From the NCBI GenBank assembly GCA_963682025.1, contig OY821517.1, positions 229,771,578 to 229,835,577 on the forward strand: a stretch of 64,000 nt of DNA, written 5' to 3'. The notes beneath the pieces are model-generated. The model saw nothing but the letters and a program-made list of their open reading frames with translations, did not search any database and was not told where the DNA came from. Position 1 is the first letter of the stretch, and the number at the start of each line of letters is the position of its first letter. Source of the stretch: Cordilura impudica (Eukaryota; Arthropoda; Insecta; Diptera; Scathophagidae). Positions 22,558-32,329 of the stretch are shown piece by piece. The translations under genes and the position numbers were made by a program.

Positions 22558-23863
22558 ACGGGTGATTTTTTAAGAGCTTGATAACTTTTTTAAAAAAAAA
22601 AACGCATAAAATTTGCAAAATCTCATCGGTTCTTTATTTGAAACGTTAGATTGGTCCATGACATTTACTTTTTGAAGATAATTTCATTTAAATGTTGACC
22701 GCGGCTGCGTCTTAGGTGGTCCATTCGGAAAGTCCAATTTTGGGCAACTTTTTCGAGCATTTCGGCCGGAATAGCCCGAATTTCTTCGGAAATGTTGTCT
22801 TCCAAAGCTGGAATAGTTGCTGGCTTATTTCTGTAGACTTTAGACTTGACGTAGCCCCACAAAAAATAGTCTAAAGGCGTCAAATCGCATGATCTTGGTG
22901 GCCAACTTACCGGTCCATTTCTTGAGATGAATTGTTCTCCGAAGTTTTCCCTCAAAATGGCCATAGAATCGCGAGCTGTGTGGCATGTAGCGCCATCTTG
23001 TTGAAACCACATGTCAACCAAGTTCAGTTCTTCCATTTTTGGCAACAAAAAGTTTGTTAGCATCGAACGATAGCGATCGCCATTCACCGTAACGTTGCGT
23101 CCAACAGCATCTTTGAAAAAATACGGTCCAATGATTCCACCAGCGTACAAACCACACCAAACAGTGCATTTTTCGGGATGCATGGGCAGTTCTTGAACGG
23201 CTTCTGGTTGCTCTTCACTCCAAATACGGCAATTTTGCTTATTTACGAAGCCATTCAACCAGAAATGAGCCTCATCGCTGAACAAAATTTGTCGATAAAA
23301 AAGCGGATTTTCTGCCAACTTTTCTAGGGCCCATTCACTGAAAATTAGACGTTGTGGCAGATCGTTCGGCTTCAGTTCTTGCACGAGCTGTATTTTATAC
23401 GGTTTTACACCAAGATCTTTGCGTAAAATCTTCCATGTGGTCGAATAACACAAACCCAATTGCTGCGAACGGCGACGAATCGACATTTCACGGTCTTCAG
23501 TAACACTCTCAGAAACAGACGCAATATTCTCTTCTGTACGCACTGTACGCATTCGTGTGGTTGGTTTAATGTCCAATAAAGTAAACTGAGTGCGAAACTT
23601 GGTCACAATCGCATTAATTGTTTGCTCACTTGGTCGATTATGTAGACCATAAATCGGACGTAAAGCGCGAAACACATTTCGAACCGAACACTGATTTTGG
23701 TAATAAAATTCAATGATTTGCAAGCGTTGCTCGTTAGTAAGTCTATTCATGATGAAATGTCAAAGCATACTGAGCATCTTTCTCTTTGACACCATGTCTG
23801 AAATCCCACGTGATCTGTCAAATACTAATGCATGAAAATCCTAACCTCAAAAAAATCACCCGT
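22558..23863 (-). mobile_element. Intact rosa-type (DD41D) mariner
   Basis: 1306 bp, with TIRs ACGGGTGATTTTTT at both ends and the TA duplication at 22556-22557 and 23864-23865. It contains one uninterrupted transposase gene. Complete ends, target duplication and an open 361-codon gene make this the best-preserved element of the window. Confidence 0.93.
22665..23750 (-). CDS. rosa-type mariner transposase (DD41D)
   Basis: 361 codons, ATG to TAA, a normal length for the family. It cuts and pastes its own element at TA dinucleotides. The N-terminal half is a paired-type DNA-binding region (RLTNEQRLQIIEFYYQN, then EMSIRRRSQQLGL). The catalytic domain has LFSDEAHFWLNG (first Asp), WFQQDGATCH (second Asp) and CDLTPLDYFLWGYVK (third Asp). 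I count 41 residues between the second and third Asp, which defines the DD41D (rosa) group. The start is the first ATG in frame, matching the start of the decayed copy at 21722. No lesions seen; it is potentially active if expressed. No separate promoter is recognisable in the roughly 110 bp between the ATG and the TIR. Confidence 0.93.
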   Translation of the reverse strand: MNRLTNEQRLQIIEFYYQNQCSVRNVFRALRPIYGLHNRPSEQTINAIVTKFRTQFTLLDIKPTTRMRTVRTEENIASVSESVTEDREMSIRRRSQQLGLCYSTTWKILRKDLGVKPYKIQLVQELKPNDLPQRLIFSEWALEKLAENPLFYRQILFSDEAHFWLNGFVNKQNCRIWSEEQPEAVQELPMHPEKCTVWCGLYAGGIIGPYFFKDAVGRNVTVNGDRYRSMLTNFLLPKMEELNLVDMWFQQDGATCHTARDSMAILRENFGEQFISRNGPVSWPPRSCDLTPLDYFLWGYVKSKVYRNKPATIPALEDNISEEIRAIPAEMLEKVAQNWTFRMDHLRRSRGQHLNEIIFKK

Positions 23864-25262
23864 TACATACATTGATCTGTTGGGTTGTAATTTATAATAG
23901 TAAAAAAATAAAATTATTAATACATTAGCAAAAACATTACACACTAGAATTTACAAATTTAAAACAGTATGGAACGTTATATTTAAAAACTTGAAAACAA
24001 AATATTTTTAAAAACTGACTATGACAACTTAATGAAAAAGAACTATAGGAACTAACTATGACAACTTAATGAAAAAGAACTATAGAAAGTATCTGAAAGA
24101 CATCTATCTATCATACATTGAAATGTATATAAGGGTTGTTCACATATAAATTTTCATTTTTAATAAATATATTTGCAAAATTTTTATTTATAATATACTT
24201 GTAAAAATTTTATATTGTAATTTTTATTTTATATTTTTTTTATAGCTTTATTTGAGAAAATATTCTTTTTTATAATATTTTTTGGCTTTATTTGAGACAG
24301 TTAACTTTAAATTTCAAAACATTTTGTACATTCTATTGAGGTTTTTAGAGCTGGCAGCATAAACAAATATACAACATATTTTATTGATTAAGTTTTTTTT
24401 TATATATGGATTATTTTTCAATAAAGAATTAAGGCGGTTTTTTCATTTTATGTGATTTTTCACAAGTATTACTAAAAATTTTATAAGTATATTATAAAAA
24501 ATTATATATTACATATATTATTGTATATTATAAAAAATGTGTCACATTAATATTAAACAATACCTATTTCCGCTATCGTGCAAGAATTGTACTTTTAAAC
24601 ATTCCCACATATTTCACAATATCCGCTATCGAGCATTTTAGATTTTTAGCAGATTCACAAATCCAAAATTTATATGTTTATATTTTTTACTGCTATAAAT
24701 ATAGTAGATTAACAATAACACCTAGTTATAACTAAAACATTTTACAACATAAAATAAAAATTTTACAAGTTTATTTTAAATAAAAATTTTACAAATATAT
24801 TATAAATGAAAATTTGTATGTGAACAATCCTTATATACATTTCAACGTAGGATAGATAGACGTATTTTCAGTTACTTTCTATAGTTTTAAGTTGTCATAG
24901 TTAGTTCCTATAGTTCTTTTTCATTAAGTTGTCATAGTTAGTTCCTATAGGTCTTTTTCATTAAGTTGTCATAGGCAGTTCCTATACTTCGTTTTCATTA
25001 AGTATTTGATACCGTAATATAACACTGTTTAGCAAACTCACATACCTTTTTATGCACTTTTTATGCACAATAACATGTTTTTTGGTTTAAATGTTGAAAA
25101 ATATTTCTGACTTTTAGCAGATTCACAAATCCAAAATTTTTTGTTTATTTTTTTTTGTCACTGTAGAGTTTGGTATGCTGAAAATTTATATATAAGATAG
25201 ATATGTGTCTATCAGATAGATATCCTATAGTTCTTCTTTTTTGTAAGTTTTTAGTTTGCTAT

Positions 25263-25646
25263 GGATAACACAGTGCAACACGAAAAAATATAACCATATA
25301 CGGACACCACTACGTGATAAAAGATCAAAAAAAAAAGACCCGTGTCTCCCAGTTTTGGCCCAAGTCATGTACTTTTTTTATGGACCCCCAGAGATTTGGG
25401 GCGTCGATGTCATTTTTGCAAAAAAGTGATTATTTTCTCAGGCTCGTATCTTGCAAACCGTTCGAAATTTTGATTTACTCTCTGAGGCAAAGTTGTAGCT
25501 CTTGTCATAAAATCAAAAACTTCATCTTCAAGATCAAAAAATTGGATTTTTTTAACCTTTTTTCCTCTGTTCAGGTCCATAGGTAGCAAACCGTTCAAAA
25601 TTCGGGGAAAAAATCAACTACAAAAAAGTACCTAAGATCTCAATAA
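25263..25646. repeat. L1 left terminal inverted repeat, inner segment
   Basis: Inverted match of 34609-34995. Landmarks include ACACCACTACGTGATAAAAG, GGAGACACGGGTC-like, TTTTGATTTACTCTCTGAGG-like and the TTGTAGTTGATT block. The inner edge is CTCAATAAAC against GTTTATTGAG. The match also extends outward into 22059-22148 and 16740-17049, so the full arm is about 0.8 kb. Confidence 0.85.
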
Positions 25647-25722
25647 ACAACTCACGCACCGACCGCAGCAGCACAGGCAAAGCAGTAAGCTCAGCACACG
25701 CATCAACGGACGCAGCACACAA

Positions 25723-25730
25723 TATAAAAG
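25723..25730 (+). promoter_or_regulatory. TATA box of the L1 gene
   Basis: TATAAAAG in a short, relatively GC-rich leader (25646-25850) that contrasts with the AT-rich surroundings. It stands 130 bp before the ATG at 25853. Confidence 0.6.
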
Positions 25731-25852
25731 AGACACGACGCTCACATCGAGGCGTTACACAGCGCGACGTCAACGAGAGCTCAGCGGTGAAAGTTATAGA
25801 GAAAGTGCTACAGCAAAATTCGCACACAAAATTGGCAACTGACAATTTCAAT

Positions 25853-26522
25853 ATGCAATGTGAAAAAATTGATTTATTTTGCTAAGTTTGCGGTCATCAA
25901 ATCAGAAAAAAAAAGTTCTACAAGATTTCAAAGGAAAAGAATCTTTTAACTAGCGAATGCAATAGAGCATATAAGTAGTTTTTCGACGAAGTAGACTTGA
26001 CCGGTGAAAATTACACACCTAATACAGTGTGTCGCCAATGTTATAGCAATATCATGGCATGGTTAAGTGGAGGCAAAGATAGTATGAAGTATTGTAAGCC
26101 GGCAAACTGGATTAATGGCCCGGGTGAGCATGATGCAACCAGTTGCTATGCATGCGTAAATCGACATGCTCAGAAGAACAAAATTTATAAAGCAGGGGGG
26201 TTATTATGTAATTCGATTCGAAACGAAAATATTTTCGAAAGGAATTTCCACACTACCAGTGCTTGCACCTGAAAATTTTGTATCACCAAGGCCGCCAACT
26301 CCAGATCGTAGGACAGAATTTACAAGAATGAGTAGAGCAAGTGGTGTTACTTATGAAGATCCATTTGATACCGATTATGAGCCCGAACAGGGAAGAGATG
26401 GACCACAACTAATAACACAAATGGAAATGGATCTCATTGTGGCCATATTGGGACTATCGCACAGTGGGAGAAATCACCAATCTAGCTATTCAAAAATCAT
26501 GTCTCTTAAACTGTTGATCTGA
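25853..26522 (+). pseudogene. L1 gene, N-terminal zinc-binding part
   Basis: From the ATG at 25853 one frame encodes a Cys-rich domain with two in-frame stops (TAA at 25883, TAG near 25976). Visible motifs are VCGHQIRKKKFYKIS, NYTPNTVCRQCYSNI, the KPANWINGPGEHDATSC stretch and CYACVN. Widespread invertebrate proteins of unknown name share this arrangement: a Cys/His domain with VCRxCxxxL, a W-x-E/G-P-x-x-H-x-x-x-CYxC motif, then an acidic linker and the catalytic part seen at 33140-34427. A frameshift near 26200 leads into the linker (PTPDRRTEF, DPFDTDYEPEQ). The frame ends at 26520-26522 where homology to the rest of the protein stops. Confidence 0.65.
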
Positions 26523-27250
26523 GGAGTAGGAAATGTATGGAGCGATTGTAGAGGAATATGTAATATTTAAATACAATGTATTTCCAGACACCCTGTTTCA
26601 GAACAGGGTGCACCACTAGGAAGGTTTTATTAACATTGAACTTCGAAAGTGCAAGTTTTAAGTTTTTCGTATGTTTTATATGAGAAAATACTATGTGACA
26701 GAGAAGACGAAGTTAACGGACCCATATTTTTTTCTTTTGGCCCAATCTCAAATTTTGGAGAGAAAAAGAGGTTAAAAGGTTTTTTTGCATGGAAAAATGT
26801 CTGTCACTACAAAATTTTAATTTCTTTGTACATACGGTCAGAGTACTCGAGAAAACAAAAATGTTAATACCCATATTGTCTTAGTTATGGAACCAGAGTT
26901 GCCACATATTTGAAATATTTGAAAAGTGGGTAGTAAAAAAAGGTTCGGAAAAAATGTATGAAATTAATCTATTGCATGGATATTATTTAAAGCACTTCCA
27001 CCAAAATATATTACATTCTTACCTGAGTCCATATTATATAAGAAATACTAGTTTAGTTTTTTAATTTGTTTTTTATTTTTTCTCTCATATGAAAAGAGAA
27101 CAAAAATATCTTAAATCTTACTGTAAAAAAATTAAAAAAAAAATATAATAAATTAAAAAAAAATAATTTATATTCACAGATAAAGATTTTTTTTGTTTAT
27201 ATACTTATTATATAATAAAAATAATAACTTAAAATTATATTAATAATTAT
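26523..27250. other. Non-coding stretch between L1 gene and Transib-2
   Basis: No supportable gene. It contains a perfect short hairpin CACCCTGTT-TCAG-AACAGGGTG (26589-26610). A segment at 26955-27055 recurs in direct orientation at 32685-32820 (ACCAAAATAxATTACATTCTT landmark). Confidence 0.5.
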
Positions 27251-27266
27251 ATTATTTAAATATATA

Positions 27267-29013
27267 TTATTCACTATCGGAGTTAGACTCCTCTCGTTCA
27301 AGTTGTTCAGGAATATTTGGATCACATAACAATTTTCTTACATCATTTGTAAGCGGCTCTAATTGTCTATGGTTGATGGTCGTTTTTTGTGATAGCGACG
27401 ATATTAATGGATCCGATGAATACAGTAATGTATTAAGTAGATCGGGCATTGTTTTTTCACGGCTCATTTTTCTTGTGTTAAATTCTCTAAAGTTGCGAAA
27501 ATCTTTATTCCTTGATAACATACCTATTGGTAAGGAAGCAAATTTTATGATTTCAACTCCGTGCATCAATATTTTATGGAGGCTTGAGGGCAGGGGTATA
27601 AATCGACATACAGTTTTGAGGTCTCTTCAGCAAGGTTTCTAAAGGAAACAGTATTTATAGCAAACCATTGCACGTAAGATGACACTTAAGTTATATATCA
27701 ACTTCTCATCTATCCCCGTAATAGATGACGCAAGGCCTGGATTTTGAAAGAATCTTCTGGCAGTATTACCGTCGTTACTTGTTCCAAACCCTGGCTTGGG
27801 TATATCTACAAGTTCATCTTTTCTTTCATTTCTTGGATGATCTTCGTTTTCCTTTGCTCAACTGCAATTTTATCTTCCGCGCTTCGAATTTGCCATTTTT
27901 TTGTATCGAGTCTGTATGCAATGTGCATTAAGCATTCGAAACACCTAACCCACGCATGCAATGTTGACAGTCCATATTGAAACATCTTTTCATTTGGTTT
28001 AAAACTCTTAAGCTCGTTTAGGTTATTCATGACCTTAGGTGTAGCCCCACAAATTCCACAAGATTGCGTAGATGACTCAGATATTGCACTAAATGCCTTA
28101 TCATCTATCATGGTTAGGCAGAATTTGTGGTCAACTTTTATATGCAATTCTTCAATTTGTGTTTCCATAATATCTTGAATTTGTTGATTTATATTAGCTA
28201 CTTCACTTCTTATTAGAACAACTGTCTCTTTTTGAAATAAGATTTTAACTGGACGACAAAACCGGGTAGATGAAGGTCGAGGATTTTGCCATAAAATTGT
28301 TTCGTTTGCATTTAGTTGCAACGGATCCAAGCAAATTGCGAACAAATGTTCTTCAGAATTACCTTGTGGACATTTTTGTTTATAAGTGGAGTGTCCACCG
28401 CTTCCATCGCAACCCCATTTGAAGAACATTGTAATTTTTGTGATATGTAACTTATTTGTTATGTTTTTAATAACATCCGTTTGAATTTCGACGATTCTCC
28501 GTACTGTATGGTCTACTAGAGCTTGGAGACCGACTTCACTTGGTATGGCGGATAAATATTAGCATTACGACTTTTGGCACCTGATTGTGTAAGTATGTAC
28601 GAACTTTTAGAAAAGTCTCCATCGATATATAGGGCTAGTGCTTCATCAGGTGTGTATGGTTTGTATGTATTGTTGGTATTAGAGACGGCACGTTTCATTT
28701 TGGACGCCATTTCTGGACTTTGTTGTATATCTTGTAGTATATGGGCAGCATCCCGCTTACAAGATTTATATAAACTTAGACTTGTGGCGACTAATTGTCT
28801 CTTCCTTATTTGTACTTTGTACAAGCTCAGATACCTTCCTCTTTTGTGATATGTAGCTTACCTCTGAAAAAGTCTTTGATGGACGCCCTCGGCATTGTGA
28901 AGGACCTGGAATATCTTCATTCTCTAGGCATGAAAAAACAATATATTTGCTTAACCACTCTCTGTGACGTGACTCAAAAACTGAAATGGTTCGTTTGCAA
29001 TCACGCCATTTAA
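27267..29013 (-). pseudogene. Transib-2 transposase (RAG1-like), broken
   Basis: A second, clearly different Transib transposase reading right to left. From the N-terminus: SVFESRHREWL and CRGRPSKTFS (28990-28870), the NTYKPYTPDEALALYIDGDFS region (28660-28600), KWGCDGSGGHSTYKQK (first Asp, about 28400), CLTMIDDKAF (second Asp, about 28115) with SCGICGATPK, then HAWVRCFECLMHIAYRLDTK, frame-shifted DGNTARRFF (about 27740), and FREFNTRKMSR (about 27480). Around 27511 the sequence reads PIGMLSRNKDFR, whereas Transib-1 has LSEEAQEKRNK at this point, so six residues including the presumed catalytic Glu are missing. There are several frameshifts. TIRs were not identified. Confidence 0.85.
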
Positions 29014-29300
29014 CACTAAATTTGCTACATATACTACTTACAATTTTTAAAATGTTTGTATATTTTTCACTTTTTTATCATTAAATAGTCCAAGTCTTGA
29101 AAAAACATGATTAATCACTAAATGGTTTTTAATACTTTTATCAGAATTGGACCAAACTTCGAAACATTCTCTATATATAACTGACATTTTCTTCAAGTAT
29201 TACCACATATACTAGTTTTGAAAACAAGCACGTTTTTAAAAGAACCACGAATTTAATTCCGTTAATTTTGCAAATAAAAATCAACACCTTTAAACAAAAT
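29014..29300. other. AT-rich non-coding stretch
   Basis: No gene. Probably the 5' non-coding part of Transib-2. Confidence 0.4.
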
Positions 29301-29304
29301 CTTC

Positions 29305-29535
29305 AATGAAACTGTTATGTCAAACTGAAACTAGCATTCAAATATTTTTTATTTTAAGGCTACTTTGTTATTAATAATTTTTGAAAGTTGAACTTTAATT
29401 TTTACTTATATATGTTTTATAAAAATACAAATTTATATTTTGAAATCGAAAACTGAAATGTTATGTCAAACTGAAAAGAGGCTACTTTGTTATTCATAAT
29501 TTTTAAAAGTTGAACTTTTATTTTTTTTTATATAT
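29305..29535 (+). repeat. Tandem duplication (about 140 bp unit) containing the L2 target
   Basis: TTATGTCAAACTGAAA, GGCTACTTTGTTATT and AAAGTTGAACTTT recur at 29312-29400 and again at 29461-29520. The second unit is cut by L2 at 29535 and resumes at 32330 (ATGTCTTATAAAAATA). The first unit keeps the unfilled site at about 29400-29430. Confidence 0.7.
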
Positions 29536-30131
29536 GGGGGATTTCATGTCAAGTGCACCAACTTTTGAAACCAATGTCTTCCGATCGGGATGAAATTTGC
29601 ACCAAGGTTAGTCCTATTGGATAATAGTTTAGACACAATTTTTCAAGAAGATCGGTCCAGATCTCTCTGAGTTAGAGGGGATCAAAATTTGACATTTTGG
29701 CCAAACAGGTGTTTTTTCTCATCCATGTAACTTATTACCTATTGTTCCTAGAAAATTTTCTCCCAAAGAGTTTAGATAGCTATTTCTTCAATATTTCGGA
29801 AAAAAATACTTTAAAAAAAAAAAAAATTTTTAGACTTTTTTTTTGCTAAATTAAAGCATTTTTTGCCTTTTTTTCCAAAAAGGGCATTTTTTTTTTTTTT
29901 TTTTTCATAAGAAAGCTTAGGATTTTTCCTTTAAGAGCTTTTTGGTCGCTTAGTGGCATGGGAGTGGGATATCTATCAAAATAAATGTTTTGTAACTCAA
30001 GACAACGGTTTTTCAATTTTTCACAAATGCACTATTTTGATTTTTTTTCTATTTGTGTCTAAAACCTTACAAATAAAACTTATACGGAGAAACTAGACAA
30101 ACTAAACTTTCCGAAGGTATATAACATACCT
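29536..30131 (+). repeat. L2 left terminal inverted repeat
   Basis: About 596 bp, matched in inverse orientation by 31734-32329 with few differences. It contains long A/T runs and CCGATCGGGATGAAATTTGC. Confidence 0.9.
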
Positions 30132-30421
30132 AACTAAAATTTTATACCCTCGATACTGTAATACCCAGAAAATCGCTTTTTTTCTTTAGAAATGTTGAAA
30201 AATTATTATATTTTATTTATTTTTAATAATAATTAAATTAATGTATAATAATAATAACATTAAAAATAAAAAGATAAATAATTTATTAAAATTTAATCTT
30301 AATTGCATAAGATCCATTTATATCATAACTATTTTTATACTTAATTTATTGTAGATGATGAAGTATTTAAGTCTTGTAAATTTTTAAATACCCAGTCTTT
30401 CATCCAGCTTTTTTGTCGCCT

Positions 30422-31544
30422 TTATTTACTGCGTTTTTTTGTCAATCCTTTCTTGGCGTTACTAGGTTCAGCTGTTGATTTCGCTGCTGGTTTATTTGTT
30501 GTCTTTGGAAAGAAATCGCATTGAATAGAGGCAGAAAACTTTTTCAACTTGGGTCTTCCATCGACAAGCGGTATAAAAGCATGGTATTGAGCGGTGCCAT
30601 CGATTGTTACCGCAGCATCGAATCTACTCTTCAGTGTTTTCAATGTTTCCTGATGATCCTCTTTGCTACTAAAAACTATTTTAGTTTCTTTACAATAACT
30701 CTTTGCCAAATGGAATAAAGCAGTCGCATCTAAGATGCGATCTTGATGAGAGCACTGGAGGCTATACTTCGCTGCATTTCTTTTAAGGTTTGCTCCAATA
30801 CCATCACAGTAGAATGAAAATGCCACTCAGCTGGCATTCCAAAATCTTTTTCATGGGCCATAAGATTTGCCAAGCTACCTTTGTTTTTAAAATGTTGACG
30901 AGCTCCGTCCGAAACGTACTGTACTTAGATTTTAATTTAGATTTTAGAAATTTTAGCATTCTCTTCTGGTACTCATAAACTGCAACGGTATCATGTTTTA
31001 AATCGTCGGATGTGATTGCCATACTTTTGTGTTCCAGCTTTTCATCTTTCATGTAGTAAATAACTACTGTGAATATAGTTGCTTGGTCGTTATGGAAGCG
31101 GAATGCTTGTATGGCATCCTGAAGAACATATTTATAGTTTTCTGCGAAATCATATGAAATAACGAATTCACCAGACTTCAAATGTATCTTCAAATCCTTG
31201 AAGAATGACCATTGCTCTTTGACTAAAAAGTCATGGTTTCTCAAGTTTAGCAATCCTGTACACATTTCTTCCACAAAATCATCCACATTTAAAATGATTG
31301 TTTTCAATGTGCATCTGTCAGTCTGAATCCAAGAATCAAATTTGACCTCCTCTATATATTCTCGATCTAAAGAGTTGATTAAATTTTCTTTGATGAATGT
31401 GGTTTTCGGGCAATTGGTACATTCACCTAAGTGGCAAGAAGTTGTTGCATTAGGACACATAGTCAATTTAAGGCAATCGCGGTAATCGTGTAAATCTTCT
31501 GCCGAATCATCTGTTAAATATTTTAAGTTGATTTCCTTCAACAT
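30422..31544 (-). pseudogene. L2 gene: unclassified transposase-like protein, frameshifted
   Basis: Reading right to left: CNPx-type Cys cluster (MCPNATTSCHLGECTNC), then YDFAENYKYVLQDAIQAF, QATIFTVVIYY, DDLKHDTVAVYEYQKR, then after a frameshift VSDGARQHFKNKGS and FGMPAEWHF, a small loss, and CDGIGANLKRNAAK, ending in a basic Lys-rich tail. The DFAENY...SDG...AEWHF...DGxG..xKR pattern is shared with the L4 gene (61745-63720) and with many unnamed proteins of insects and other invertebrates. The Asp in DFAENY and the Asp in SDG are plausible catalytic residues. I do not know an established superfamily name. At least two frameshifts. Confidence 0.7.
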
Positions 31545-31733
31545 CAGTTTAACATTTTCATGGTAAATTCAAACGCATACTGTGTGAGTTCCGCTGCTTT
31601 CTGCCAAAACGCAATGTTTTGGCCTCATTTGGGTTAATTTTGTGAAGCCAATTCTAACATCCTCGTGTTCAGATTGAAATGTTGCAAATAACTCTTTCAG
31701 GTTACAGATAACCATTCTCTTCTGTTATGTTAT

Positions 31734-32329
31734 GAAGGTATGTTACATACCTTCGGAAAGTTTAGTTTGTCTAGTTTCTCAGTATAAGTTTTATTTGTAA
31801 GGTTTTAGACACAAATAGAAAAAAGTTCAAAATAGTGCATTTGTGAAAAATTGAAAAACTGTTGTCTTGAGTTACAAAACATTTATTTTGATAGATATCC
31901 CACTCTCATCCCACTAAGCGACCAAAAAGCTCTTAAAGTTAAAATCCTAAGCTTTCTTATGAAAAAAAAAAAAAAAATGCCCTTTTTGAAAAAAAAGGCA
32001 AAAAATGCTTTAATTTAGCAAAAAAAAAAGTCTACAATTTTTTTTTTTTTTTTAAGTATTTTTTTCCGAAATATTGAAGAAATAGCTATCTAAACTCTTT
32101 GGGAGAAAATTTTCTAGGAACAATAGGTAATAAGTTACATGGATGGGAAAAAACACCTGTTTGGCCAAAATGTCAAATTTTGATCCCCTCTAACTCAGAG
32201 AGATCTGGACCGATCTTGTTGAAAAATTGTGTCTGAACTACTATCTAATAGGACTAACCTTGGTGCAAATTTCATCCCGATCGGAAGACATCGGTTTCAA
32301 AAGTTGGTGCACTTGACATGAAATCCCCC
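31734..32329 (-). repeat. L2 right terminal inverted repeat
   Basis: Inverse of 29536-30131, ending ...CACTTGACATGAAATCCCCC. Confidence 0.9.

Larger units (their letters stand above)
22459..24012 (-). mobile_element. 5'-truncated LINE 3' end, minus strand
   Basis: Flanked by AACTG (22454-22458 and 24013-24017). On the minus strand it ends with a repeated AATAAA-type tail (at 22465-22493 on the plus strand), like the tail of the LINE at 50715-50757. No coding part remains. It is interrupted by the intact rosa mariner. The uninterrupted arm on the other side of the foldback confirms the insertion. Confidence 0.6.
22149..25262. mobile_element. Foldback element with internal tandem repeats
   Basis: Begins ATAGCAAACAACC and ends GTTTGCTAT. 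Long arms are inverted copies: 22149-22458 plus 24013-24300 against about 24720-25262. The arms contain two to three tandem copies of a 37 bp unit including CTATGACAACTTAATGAAAA (24018-24090; inverted at 24890-25010). No ORF. The structure resembles foldback elements of flies, whose arms are built of short tandem repeats. It sits inside the L1 left inverted repeat and is interrupted by a LINE fragment. Confidence 0.7.
29536..32329 (-). mobile_element. L2: long-TIR element
   Basis: 2794 bp with near-identical inverted arms of about 596 bp (29536-30131 and 31734-32329). The ends are GGGGGATTTCATGTCAAGTG at both sides. The probable duplication is ATAT (29532-29535 and 32330-32333); the unfilled site is in the neighbouring tandem unit. 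It contains one broken gene on the minus strand. Confidence 0.88.

Noticed and set aside
25267..25276. CACAGTG beside the foldback, and CACACAGTG near 34992, as a further pair of Transib ends
   Set aside because: They lie at equivalent places in the two arms of L1 and belong to the arm sequence. The rest of the Transib end (GACCAT...) is absent.
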